Of a stretch of 64,000 nucleotides of DNA, positions 26,683 through 35,582 are shown piece after piece (the stretch's first letter is position 1; each line of letters begins with the position of its first letter). Made by a program: the position numbers and the translations under genes. This DNA comes from an uncultured Oligoflexia bacterium (GTDB lineage: Bacteria; Bdellovibrionota; Bacteriovoracia; Bacteriovoracales; Bacteriovoracaceae), in NCBI GenBank assembly GCA_913058265.1, contig CAJXPQ010000007.1, positions 1 to 64,000 of the forward strand, written 5' to 3'. Under the pieces are notes generated by a model. That model was not told the DNA's origin and did no database searches. It saw only the letters and a list, made by a program, of their open reading frames with translations.

Positions 26683-27531
26683 ATGAGAATTTTATTAATT
26701 TCATCTCTATTAATATTAGCGTCGTGTGGAACGACTAAAAAAATAGACAATAAAGCATTAAAGAAAGTTAAAACAGTAGCAGTCCTGGTTTATTCAGTAC
26801 CTGAAATAATCGAATTCAAAGAAAATCCAAGAGGAAAGAAGGACGAAGAGTTTTCTATATTAAAGTTAGCCACTTCTATTTTAAAAGGAGCAACAAATGG
26901 TGTTGGTTCAGAGGCAGCTACAATCTCGTATGATCAATTTGTAAAAACTCTTGAATATGAGAAGCTTCCATTTAAAGTCTTAACAATGAGAGATTTAAAA
27001 AAGAATAAGAAGTTTAAAAATCTAGCTGCTCAACCAAAAGTTGCAAAGGTAGAAGAGAAAAAGACAGGTTGGATGAGCATGGCCACCGGAATGATGGGTA
27101 TAAAGCCAGAAATAATGGCACACTCACCAAATAACTTACAAGCCTTTGGTCTTTCTAAGAACTGGTGGGATAGAAAAGCTTTAATGGGAACAACTGATGA
27201 GAAAGCTTATATCGCAAAAGTAATCAAGGATCTTGGAGTTGATGCTGTAATGGTTATTAATGATCCAGGATTCACATTTAGCTGTAAGCCATGTATTGGT
27301 GGAACTGGAACTGCTTCGACTGGATCTGCCTTTAATATTTCGCTTATTGGAAAAGACGGAAAAGAGATTCTAAATGTTCGTCAATGGTTTAGCTATACAC
27401 CTGAGAACTCAGCAATTGTTGCTGGAATCGTAAATCCAAATACTCAAAAATCGTTGTTTAAAGCACATGGTGAAAAAACGGCAAAACTTTTCTCTGAAGA
27501 GTTTAAAACTGCTTTAAAAGAAAAAGAATAA
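26683..27531 (+). CDS. Lipoprotein, unknown function
   Basis: 282 residues. Lipobox in MRILLISSLLILASC (Cys15). The mature part begins GTTKKIDNKALKKVKTVAVL and has a pattern of beta-strands ending in a Gly-rich segment FSCKPCIGGTGTASTGSAFN, with a CxxC-like CKPC, near residue 205. I do not recognise the family. A predicted alpha/beta fold with a late hydrophobic strand VDAVMVINDPG suggests a globular periplasmic domain. It lies 60 nt upstream of a secreted Cys-rich protein in the same direction, with a hairpin between them. Confidence 0.7.
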   Translation: MRILLISSLLILASCGTTKKIDNKALKKVKTVAVLVYSVPEIIEFKENPRGKKDEEFSILKLATSILKGATNGVGSEAATISYDQFVKTLEYEKLPFKVLTMRDLKKNKKFKNLAAQPKVAKVEEKKTGWMSMATGMMGIKPEIMAHSPNNLQAFGLSKNWWDRKALMGTTDEKAYIAKVIKDLGVDAVMVINDPGFTFSCKPCIGGTGTASTGSAFNISLIGKDGKEILNVRQWFSYTPENSAIVAGIVNPNTQKSLFKAHGEKTAKLFSEEFKTALKEKE

Positions 27532-27552
27532 ATTATAAACATCTAATTTAAT

Positions 27553-27578
27553 TGAGCATTCTGGAAACAGGATGCTCA
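27553..27578 (+). other. Hairpin with GAAA tetraloop between two genes
   Basis: TGAGCATTCTG, GAAA, CAGGATGCTCA: an 11-bp stem (one T-G) closed by a GNRA-type tetraloop. No T-run follows, so it is not a standard terminator. It lies between 26683-27531 and 27592-28059 and may stabilise the upstream mRNA or set relative expression. Confidence 0.55.
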
Positions 27579-27591
27579 TAATGGAGTAATT

Positions 27592-28059
27592 ATGAAAGTT
27601 TTTACCATAGTATCAATCATCATTTTCAGCCAAAATCTCTACGCGAACTGTCATGAAATTTTATCTTTTTCGATTTATTCAAAGTTTAGAGATTATCTTG
27701 TGAATCAAAATTCAAACACAGCTATTATCGATAAAGTATCATCCAATATGTGTGATAAATTTCAAAAAGAACTAGAATCCTTATACATAAAAGATATAAA
27801 ACTATTTGATAATTGCCCAAGTGCTAAGTTAAAAGCAAATTTCAAAATTAATAGCTTAAATCTAGAGAAAGCAATAATATCAAAACATTCCGTTTTTAAA
27901 CCTGATAAATGCTCGCCTGCTTTGATGACAAATTTAATTGAAAGCGGAGTATTAGCTTATAATTCAAAAATGTTAGAAGATCCGCTTTCCTATAAAGAAG
28001 GCTGTAATTTAATCATTGAGCATCTATCACTCCTCTATAAAAAATGCTCTCTTGAGTAG
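27592..28059 (+). CDS. Secreted cysteine-containing hypothetical protein
   Basis: 155 residues with a signal peptide (MKVFTIVSIIIFSQNLYAN). The mature part has six Cys (…NCHEI, MCDKF, NCPSAK, KCSPAL, GCNLI, KCSLE) that could make disulfides in the periplasm. Family not recognised. It may be co-transcribed with the lipoprotein upstream. Confidence 0.6.
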   Translation: MKVFTIVSIIIFSQNLYANCHEILSFSIYSKFRDYLVNQNSNTAIIDKVSSNMCDKFQKELESLYIKDIKLFDNCPSAKLKANFKINSLNLEKAIISKHSVFKPDKCSPALMTNLIESGVLAYNSKMLEDPLSYKEGCNLIIEHLSLLYKKCSLE

Positions 28060-28088
28060 TTTTGACTTGAGTATCGAATTTGTCACAC

Positions 28089-31000
28089 TTAGAACCAACG
28101 CTTTACCATTCGAATATTATGGGCCGTATGTGAGGTAACATAAAGGTTTCCATCAGCATCGAAGGCAATTCCCCACGGAGCTGATAGAGAGGAAGAGGAA
28201 GCATTTACGCCCTCTTCTTCATTATAATGAGGGGTAGCAGCCTTTACTGTTGAAGCTGATATCTTACCAACTCTTAAAGTTGTAAGTCCTGAGTTTCTAT
28301 TTACACAAATAACATTATGGGGATACTGGTGTCCATTTGCATTTGCACCTTGAGTATAACAAATTTGGTCACCAAAGCTTGCCACTCCACCAGAGTAGCC
28401 TTCGGTTGATATAATCTTTCCGACCTCACCTGCTGGTATCGTAACACCACCAAATATCGTGACATCACTAGCAGATACGTTTACATACTTAATATATGAA
28501 TTGGTTGTAATCCATTTATCGACCATAAAGAAGTTTCCACTTGGTCCATGAACTGCATCGGAATCGACAGAAAAATCACCTGGGTTTTGAAATTTGGCAC
28601 TTGCAAGTGCTCCCATAATGTCTCCATTAAGTTTACATTGCCCAACAGTTTCAGAAAGAACGCCTGACGCATCAACACCCATAATACAGTGAATACTTCT
28701 ATCCCCAATATACATTTTTGATTGGTCAGAGTTCGCTGCGATCCCTACAGGATATTGAAGTCTAGCTAAAGTTGCCTGAGTATTATTATAAGTAGCACTA
28801 TTCCAAGTATTACAACCTAGAGTATAGTTTCCTGCGACATCATTAACCTTGGCTGCAGGGATCGCCTGGTTAAAAAGTGTTTGAGTTGAAGCTGTTCTAT
28901 TAAAAATTCTCGCCTGACAATTTCTATTTGTTCCATTACCTCCGCGATAATCAGTATAAAAAAGATATGAAGAGTCGTTACTTGCAAATAGATCTCCAAC
29001 GTTTCTAAAATAAATATCGTTTGGATCTTCTGTTTGTGAATCAGCATTTCCAGCAGCGCCACGACCTATTAGGGTCGTAATACTACCAGTTGTTAAATCC
29101 ATTTTTCGAATTCTCATATTACCATGATCATTGAATATCATAGCATTCTCAGTAGCTGAAAACTCCATTGCCCTTGGATAGCTTAGATATCTCTTATTGG
29201 CCTGTTTTGGGTTTTCATCATCATAATCTGTAACCTTTAAATTCCCAACAAGATCATCAGATAATCCATTAGCTATTGAGACATCAAATGTTGCAATTTT
29301 TCCGTTTGTTCTATCGGCAACATATAAAGTATTTCCTGAAATCATAATTCCAAGAGGGCTATATAATAAAGTATTTGTAGACGCCGGCTCACCGCGAGAG
29401 TAATCCGCGGTATTATACTTACCGTAAACATAGTTATTGTAACCCGCACTAGTCGTTCTTCCGCCAAGTGTGATATCTGCTGCGGATGTATTCAATAAAC
29501 CAATATAATGTCTCGTAGTGTTGGTATAGAAGATACCTTTTGTAACTCCAGCTACCGAGTATGTTTCAAGATCATAGGGTCTTAACTTAGCTCCATTATT
29601 TGACCATATTTTTGTAAAACTCTCTCCAGCTCCGTTTCCTTTAGACAACATCATAAGATTGTTAGCGCCAAGAACAACTGCTCCGTTATGAAAAGTTGCA
29701 GCATCACCATAACTAATGGCAGAGATTCTATATTTAGTAAAGTCACCAACATATACAATACGATCATTAGGATCTAATGTTAATGAATACGATCGTCCTA
29801 TCCTTGCAGATCCTGCATATGAGGTTGTCCCCTCAGTAACGTTATTAGTATAACGAACTAAAGTATAACCTTGATCTGCACCTGTTAAAAAGTACTTAAC
29901 TGATCCATCAGCTCCATTGGTATTTCCATAGCAAGCAACAAAGACTTTCCCCTCGGTTTCATCTATATCAAGACCAACTGGGTAGTTACATTTATGAGAC
30001 TTTCTTGCGACCCCATCAGTATTGCTAGAACTTTTTCCGGCCCAACGATATCCTTGACCACTTGAATTGAACCTAACAACTTGATGATTTCGATAATCTG
30101 CTACATATAAAGCATCTTCAGTTGCTGAGTAAGCAAGATCTTTAGGTTCATAAAGATAATAATTATTATATGATTGTCCATCAGTACCAAGACCTAAATT
30201 TGTTTGACCAAAAAGACTTACAACAGTGTTGGCAGCAATAGATTTCCCCAATATAGTAAGAGCGCCAGCTGTATCGTTATAAAACCAGACACTATGCCTT
30301 AAACTATCAGAAAAAAAGTATCCTCCCGATGGATGCTTTTCTATATAGTCCGCTCTTATTCTTAATTCAGAGTCACTATCTGTTAATCCAGATCCCATCC
30401 CTACAAGACCAGCAACAGTACAAACCTCGCCTGCAGCTAAATTATTACAAGTATCTGAGAAATAATTTACAGAAATATCCCATTCAATTTCTTGAGTTTC
30501 AAAGCCATCACTTATAATCGCCTTTATTGTATGATCTCCGATTAGAGCTGCCTGGCAATTTGGAGAAAATGTTGCATCAGTTGTCATCGGATGAACGCCT
30601 AAATTTGTTGTATTTGTAAGCGCTGCATTTGAACCACCATCAAATAGCCACGTGACAGTATGACTTTGTCCATCCGCCCAGTTAGCATCGGACACAGTTA
30701 ACTGAAAATTCTTACTTGAAGCACAGTTCATTTTAATCACAGAAGCATTGCTTGGTGTTTGAAAAGATATTTGTGGTTTTTGATTAATAGTGACATTAAA
30801 ATCATGAGAGTCTGATGTTGCAAGAGAATCAGTAACAGTAGCAGTTAACACGTAGTTACCTGGAGTAAAGTCCCCTCCTCCAACATTACAATTTGTTAAA
30901 TCATTACAAGCAGCGATTGTACTACCTGGATTTATATCCCATGCATAACTCAAAGGCGGGTTTCCACTTGCAGAAACTATAAAGCTCTTTGTTTCTGTAC

Positions 31001-31754
31001 TTAAAATAACAACAGGATTAGATGTTGGTGAGTATGAGTCTATGCTGGTTACATTTGGATTTGTAACTGTAACCGCCATTGTATATTCACTAAACTCACC
31101 TTGAGAATCTGTGACTCTAATAGTGACATTATTATTTCCGGCCAAAGAACAATTGGGCGTAAAAACTGTACTAGCTGAACTCAGACCTGTACTTGTAGCT
31201 AAGAATGCACTTCCCACAGCTCCATTGAGATAGAACCCATAAGTTAAACTATCTCCGTCGGTATCTGAGGCCGTAATATCTAATTGAAATGAATCCGCCA
31301 CACAGCTTATTGTTTGTGATGTATTTGAATCTAGATTAACAGTTGGAGGTGTATTTTTTCTTACGTTAAATGTATGTGAATCACTTCCGACAGAATTGGT
31401 TGCAACAACTTCTAGACTATGAAGTCCAGCAGCAACTCCAACTGCTGATAAATTATAAAATGGAGAAGTGGAATCTTGTAATAATGAACCATCAAGTTTA
31501 AATGTATAGTTCACATCACCAGCACCGCTATTTACTTGAACTGCAAATGTCTGACTAGAACTCGTAATTAGAATGACTGGGTCTGTTAATGGAGAGACGC
31601 TAATAATCTCTACCGCCTCATCTGCTGCCTCTGAATTACCAGAGGTCTCAACAGTATCCTCTAGCTTTTTAAAGCCATCATTTCCTTCTTCAGTACAAGA
31701 TACTGCGAAGATACCAATAAATATTATAGTAAATATTAATTTCATCTTAACCAT
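28089..31754 (-). CDS. Giant lipoprotein with Ig-like domains and NHL-type propeller
   Basis: 1221 residues. Lipobox in MKLIFTIIFIGIFAVSC. The start at 31754 has AGGAC 5 nt upstream. Residues about 50-430 are a string of Ig/PKD-like beta domains ('ITASDTDGDSLTYGFYL', 'VTVTNPNVTSIDSYSPTSNP', with paired Cys such as SCVADS…PNCSL and ACNDLTNCN). Residues about 440-1221 form NHL-type propeller blades (DALYVADYRNHQVVRFNSSG, LDPNDRIVYVGDFTKYRI, GNTLYVADRTNGKIATFD, IAFDADGNLYVTSHTAHNIR). Such proteins are typically surface-exposed, binding sugars or proteins. Likely an adhesin or cell-surface scaffold. Monocistronic. Confidence 0.85.
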   Translation of the reverse strand: MVKMKLIFTIIFIGIFAVSCTEEGNDGFKKLEDTVETSGNSEAADEAVEIISVSPLTDPVILITSSSQTFAVQVNSGAGDVNYTFKLDGSLLQDSTSPFYNLSAVGVAAGLHSLEVVATNSVGSDSHTFNVRKNTPPTVNLDSNTSQTISCVADSFQLDITASDTDGDSLTYGFYLNGAVGSAFLATSTGLSSASTVFTPNCSLAGNNNVTIRVTDSQGEFSEYTMAVTVTNPNVTSIDSYSPTSNPVVILSTETKSFIVSASGNPPLSYAWDINPGSTIAACNDLTNCNVGGGDFTPGNYVLTATVTDSLATSDSHDFNVTINQKPQISFQTPSNASVIKMNCASSKNFQLTVSDANWADGQSHTVTWLFDGGSNAALTNTTNLGVHPMTTDATFSPNCQAALIGDHTIKAIISDGFETQEIEWDISVNYFSDTCNNLAAGEVCTVAGLVGMGSGLTDSDSELRIRADYIEKHPSGGYFFSDSLRHSVWFYNDTAGALTILGKSIAANTVVSLFGQTNLGLGTDGQSYNNYYLYEPKDLAYSATEDALYVADYRNHQVVRFNSSGQGYRWAGKSSSNTDGVARKSHKCNYPVGLDIDETEGKVFVACYGNTNGADGSVKYFLTGADQGYTLVRYTNNVTEGTTSYAGSARIGRSYSLTLDPNDRIVYVGDFTKYRISAISYGDAATFHNGAVVLGANNLMMLSKGNGAGESFTKIWSNNGAKLRPYDLETYSVAGVTKGIFYTNTTRHYIGLLNTSAADITLGGRTTSAGYNNYVYGKYNTADYSRGEPASTNTLLYSPLGIMISGNTLYVADRTNGKIATFDVSIANGLSDDLVGNLKVTDYDDENPKQANKRYLSYPRAMEFSATENAMIFNDHGNMRIRKMDLTTGSITTLIGRGAAGNADSQTEDPNDIYFRNVGDLFASNDSSYLFYTDYRGGNGTNRNCQARIFNRTASTQTLFNQAIPAAKVNDVAGNYTLGCNTWNSATYNNTQATLARLQYPVGIAANSDQSKMYIGDRSIHCIMGVDASGVLSETVGQCKLNGDIMGALASAKFQNPGDFSVDSDAVHGPSGNFFMVDKWITTNSYIKYVNVSASDVTIFGGVTIPAGEVGKIISTEGYSGGVASFGDQICYTQGANANGHQYPHNVICVNRNSGLTTLRVGKISASTVKAATPHYNEEEGVNASSSSLSAPWGIAFDADGNLYVTSHTAHNIRMVKRWF

Positions 31755-31875
31755 TATAAGTCCTATCGGACATTTTCAAGAACTTCTTAATATATTAAGG
31801 ATTTAGTAATTTTGAATATTTTGGGAAACTATCGACTCGCCTCACATTAAAGGCAATAAACGTGAATTCAGATAC

Positions 31876-32439
31876 TTAATAGTTATACATGATACCTGCA
31901 ACAGCTGTTATTTCCGTAGCTTCTCCAGCATTAGGTCCTTCAAGAAGACCGTATTGGAAGTCTGAGAAGAGAGAGATGGCCTTATTCAAGCCAAGCTCTG
32001 CGCCTCCACCAAATGAGAATCCAGAATAAGTTGCTTTAACTGACTGGTATTGACGCTGACTAAATCCGGTATAGATATAAGGATTTAGCTGTTTAATATT
32101 AAGAATTGAAATATTAGAAACTTTCGAATGAGAGACAGTATTTGATCCAAATGGATAATAACTAAAACCTATAAATGGACCAAAGGATTTATCACCTTTG
32201 TAGATTTGCTCAATTAAAACTGTGTAGCCTAAGATGAGTTCAAATTGTTCTTCTATTTTTGAATGATATTGAATTTTATAAGCTCCAATATTAGTAATAT
32301 TTGTCGCTTCATTACCAACATTAGCATCTACTGAATAGCCACCAATGCCTAAAGATAATTTATTAGCATAGGAGTTATTTGATGTTAAAAGAAATATTGA
32401 AGAACATAAAATTAGCCTAAGCAACATCATCAACACTTT
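31876..32439 (-). CDS. Outer-membrane beta-barrel protein of the motor-like operon
   Basis: 187 residues from the ATG at 32439; the ATGs at 32427 and 32424 are alternatives. Signal peptide …RLILCSSIFLLTSNNSYAN. The mature part has strand-turn patterns (LSLGIGGYSVDANVG, EEQFELILGYTVLIEQIYKG, FGPFIGFSYYPFGS, FSFGGGAELGLN) and ends in AVAGIMYNY, an aromatic outer-membrane insertion signal. Its start overlaps the end of the FliG-like gene by about 23 bp, so the two are translationally coupled. This links the inner-membrane motor components to an outer-membrane partner. Confidence 0.75.
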   Translation of the reverse strand, partial: KVLMMLLRLILCSSIFLLTSNNSYANKLSLGIGGYSVDANVGNEATNITNIGAYKIQYHSKIEEQFELILGYTVLIEQIYKGDKSFGPFIGFSYYPFGSNTVSHSKVSNISILNIKQLNPYIYTGFSQRQYQSVKATYSGFSFGGGAELGLNKAISLFSDFQYGLLEGPNAGEATEITAVAGIMYNY

Positions 32440-34120
32440 CATCAACCTGCTTGTCTTCAAGTGTTGAATCATGATTCGTTTTATTATGATTATTGAAGTT
32501 CTCGTTCACAAACTTTGAGATACTCTGCCTGATTGTCACTTTAAAGGATGTTTGTTCAGGGTTCTGATCAAGAGTTTTAAGCATATGACTAAACAAGTAC
32601 TTTTCTTTATCATCCATTAACTCTAAGACTAGATCTTTTTCAAACCTACCAATATTAAAACAGGCCACGGCCCAATCATTCATAGAAAAGCTGCTATAGA
32701 CAACTTTTCTATCTTCGAGACTAAGTTCAAAGAACTTAAAAAAAGCTGGTCTCACGCTAGATAGATCATTTTCTTCACCCATTACAGAATAAATATCTTT
32801 TTCTTCATTTGGCTCGACTGAGTCAAGGTAACTTAACAAGTCTTTTCTATTTTTAAAAATCTGCAAAGAATCATAATTAAAGTAAGGTTGAAAATTTAGT
32901 GCAGATGTAATGAGTCTTTGAACTTCATCTATATCTGAAATTTTCTCTTGCGCTCTATCTTCTAAGATACTTCCCCATGACCCTGGGAAACATTCTCGAG
33001 AGACAGGAATAGAAATATCTTTCGGTAAATGATAAAGAATTGAGAAGGCTTGCTCCTTAGTAATCGTCTTGATAAATCCGGCCATATTACTGCTTATTCT
33101 CCAAGTGTGAATAAGAAGACTTTCAAATTTCTCACTTTGATGAATAGTTCTATTGCGCAGCATACGATCTAAACTAATCATAACAACTTTACTTGGAAAA
33201 CCGACGTCTGAGAAACCTTTAAACCAATCTTCTCCTTTACCAAGCTGATAAATACTTTTTTGAACATCTTGTGGGAATTCATAGGCAAGGTAACTAAAAC
33301 TTGAAGGGTCGCTTTGCAGCAGCTCTTCTAAAATTACCATATCACTTAAAGTGGGAAACATTTCTGACTCAAGTAATTTAGATATTTTTTTACCTACTAC
33401 TTCATTTATTTTAGAAGGATCCTGAATATTTAGATCCCCTGATAAACCACCAATACTCTGTTTGGAGCCACTTGAACTTGAAGCACTCGCCGCCGCAGTC
33501 ATAACTGGTGCAGCAACAGGAGAGGAGTCTTCCCCATCTCCACTACTCTCCACTTTTTGAGGAACAATTTTTTTAGATAAAGAGTTCAATCCTATTCCAA
33601 GCACCATGGCGATAATAAGCATCGCTCCCAATAAAAGTACTTCGGTTTGCTCTTTCCAATTAAAAGCCTGTTGTAAAACAGGTGAAGTTATAGGCTCTAT
33701 AACAACAGTGTCTCTTCCTGGTACAAGATTTACATCTTGTAGCAAGGCTTCTTTAAACCTCGCTCGATTTTCTATTGAAACTTTATCTTCAATATATATA
33801 GTCACTCTTGCTTCCGTGATACGTCCATAAAGACTATAGATATTTGTTTTAGGATCATCCCATTCGTCTAAGATTAGATCATCTTGGAACTCCATAAAGG
33901 GTAAATTTTCATTCGATGAATCATAATCATATTTTCGACGTAAAGGCTTAACCTTAACCTGGACTGAATATTTTGTATTTGGAGAAAATTTCTCTAAGAA
34001 GCTTGAGATATCTCCTTTTATCTTTTCCTGGACTTCAATAACTCTCGCATTATTTGCAAAGACATAACTTGAATTAAAGAGAAATGAAAACCATAGTATA
34101 AATTTAATGAATAATTTCAT
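32417..34120 (-). CDS. FliF/FliG-like envelope motor protein
   Basis: 567 residues. Signal peptide MKLFIKFILWFSFLFNSSYV-FAN. Periplasmic part 24-165 includes EARVTIYIEDKVSIENRARF-KEALLQDV-NLVPGRDTVVIEP, which reads like the ring-building domains of FliF/YscJ. One membrane segment (about 173-195, EVLLLGAMLIIAMVLGIGLN). Then a low-complexity linker (200-245) and a helical cytoplasmic part (250-540) with FliG-like repeats such as DMVILEELLQSDPSSFSYLA-YEFPQDVQ and the later helical repeats ending KEKYLFSHMLKTLDQNPEQ. The fold assignment is inference by pattern, not by search. It is encoded with MotA and MotB. The start overlaps the MotB stop by 4 nt. Confidence 0.6.
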   Translation of the reverse strand: MKLFIKFILWFSFLFNSSYVFANNARVIEVQEKIKGDISSFLEKFSPNTKYSVQVKVKPLRRKYDYDSSNENLPFMEFQDDLILDEWDDPKTNIYSLYGRITEARVTIYIEDKVSIENRARFKEALLQDVNLVPGRDTVVIEPITSPVLQQAFNWKEQTEVLLLGAMLIIAMVLGIGLNSLSKKIVPQKVESSGDGEDSSPVAAPVMTAAASASSSSGSKQSIGGLSGDLNIQDPSKINEVVGKKISKLLESEMFPTLSDMVILEELLQSDPSSFSYLAYEFPQDVQKSIYQLGKGEDWFKGFSDVGFPSKVVMISLDRMLRNRTIHQSEKFESLLIHTWRISSNMAGFIKTITKEQAFSILYHLPKDISIPVSRECFPGSWGSILEDRAQEKISDIDEVQRLITSALNFQPYFNYDSLQIFKNRKDLLSYLDSVEPNEEKDIYSVMGEENDLSSVRPAFFKFFELSLEDRKVVYSSFSMNDWAVACFNIGRFEKDLVLELMDDKEKYLFSHMLKTLDQNPEQTSFKVTIRQSISKFVNENFNNHNKTNHDSTLEDKQVDESVDDVA

Positions 34121-34806
34121 GATGCATCCTCGCGATACAATATAAGAGCAATTGTTCTAGACATTTTTTCCATTTCTTTTATATCCTCTGTTTTTAAACC
34201 TAGAAGGCTTAATGCCTTTTCAGACATGATACCCTTTCCACCTATTTCAACTCTGTTTAGTGGTATGCCCGTTGCTTGAAGATATCTCATGACAGAGATA
34301 GATCTCAGAGCACTGAGTTCGACATTATCCTTAAAGCGTCTACTTGAATTTGACACTGGTCTATTATCTGTAAAAGCTTGTATTTTAATTCTAAATTTTC
34401 CAGCAAATGGAACAAATTTTTCTGTAAATTTTGAAAGTAGTACTTGTCCAAACTCATTAACAGCTGTTGCACCTGAATCGAAGAAGTTGGCTCCCTTAAA
34501 GAAAACTACCAACTTACCATTGTTCTCTTTTTGAATAACTGTTGAGATTTCATTTAAATCGTCAATACTAATTGATTCATTCTCTGATATTCCCACTTTT
34601 GAATGAGTAAAATTATCCATCGTCGCTATGTTCTTAATCGCGTTCTCTTCAAGTTTCTTTTCTTTTTCATCAACAAAATCAAAAGAGAAGAACATGACAA
34701 AGAAACTTAATAAAAGAGTGATCATATCTCCATAACTAATGGCCCAAGACCCATCAGTATCAGTATCGTGAATATCAATCTTTTTAATTTTTACTTTTCT
34801 TTTCAT
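34117..34806 (-). CDS. MotB-type stator protein
   Basis: 229 residues. Short cytoplasmic tail, then one membrane segment with the proton-binding Asp27 in SWAISYGDMITLLLSFFVMF, the MotB signature. The periplasmic part ends in an OmpA-type peptidoglycan-binding domain (FFKGANFFDSGATAVNEFG, KIQAFTDNRPVS, NVELSALRSISVMRYLQATG, VEIGGKGI). It should pair with MotA to make an ion-conducting stator anchored to the cell wall. It starts 1 nt after the motA stop and overlaps the next gene by 4 nt. Confidence 0.93.
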   Translation of the reverse strand: MKRKVKIKKIDIHDTDTDGSWAISYGDMITLLLSFFVMFFSFDFVDEKEKKLEENAIKNIATMDNFTHSKVGISENESISIDDLNEISTVIQKENNGKLVVFFKGANFFDSGATAVNEFGQVLLSKFTEKFVPFAGKFRIKIQAFTDNRPVSNSSRRFKDNVELSALRSISVMRYLQATGIPLNRVEIGGKGIMSEKALSLLGLKTEDIKEMEKMSRTIALILYREDAS

Positions 34807-34807
34807 A

Positions 34808-35581
34808 TTAAGATGCCTCTAATGCTCCATAATCAAAACTAAGTTTTTTATATTGATTCGGAACATAGTTATTCATATGCTCCATTGCCTCGACATAATT
34901 TGTTCTGTCACTGATCATCAAAATTGTATTCAAAGATATCTCTGCTAAATTTTGATCCTCTTTAGTATTACTCATAATTCTATCGCCAATTGGATTTACA
35001 CATATATTGGCGACTACGATTCCATAGAAAGTTGCAATAAGCGCAACTGCCATTCTAAGACCTGTCTCTTTTGGATCGGCTCCCTCACTTAGACCCTTCA
35101 TTAAATGTACTAGTCCTAAAACGGTACCAGCAAGTCCAAATGCAGGAGGATACTTTGAAAGACTTCTTATCCATTGACCAACAGTTACACTATCGTCAGT
35201 ATATTTTTCTATTCGATCCATTAAAATATCTCTAATTTTATCTGTAGAGAAACCTAACCTTAGGAGTTCAAAGCCATCAACTAAGATTTTTTGATCTATT
35301 CTTTTCGCCTTTCCATTAGGAACATTACCTTGCATTAGATAGAGAGAGTTTTGTATACAATCTTCTCTCAATCCGTGGTTCCCGCTAACTCCTCTTAATA
35401 TAATACTGAGAGAGTGTTTGATTTTTAATGAAGGTAAAGTCATAATACTTACCGCCAAAGTACCACATACAACCATGGCAAAAGCGATGAGATCCCAGAA
35501 TTGTGTAATACTTTGATCTAAATGATCAAGGGATACGTAAAATCCAGCCGTAATGATAATAAAACCAATTAAGATTTTCAT
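34808..35581 (-). CDS. MotA-type stator protein
   Basis: 257 residues, normal MotA length. Four membrane segments, about 4-24, 30-50, 150-172 and 180-200. The signature YPPAFGLAGTVLGLVHLM (including the functional Pro) and TGLRMAVALIATFYGIVVAN match the MotA/TolQ/ExbB pore region. The cytoplasmic loop between the second and third segments carries the charged stretch that contacts a rotor (DGFELLRLGFSTDKIRDILM). Second gene of a five-gene operon that contains no chemotaxis or other flagellar gene. Confidence 0.93.
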   Translation of the reverse strand: MKILIGFIIITAGFYVSLDHLDQSITQFWDLIAFAMVVCGTLAVSIMTLPSLKIKHSLSIILRGVSGNHGLREDCIQNSLYLMQGNVPNGKAKRIDQKILVDGFELLRLGFSTDKIRDILMDRIEKYTDDSVTVGQWIRSLSKYPPAFGLAGTVLGLVHLMKGLSEGADPKETGLRMAVALIATFYGIVVANICVNPIGDRIMSNTKEDQNLAEISLNTILMISDRTNYVEAMEHMNNYVPNQYKKLSFDYGALEAS

Positions 35582-35582
35582 A

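Noticed and set aside
28481-29062. Extra minus-strand ORFs inside the giant lipoprotein gene
   Set aside because: They lie in other frames of a continuous 1221-codon gene with domain repeats.
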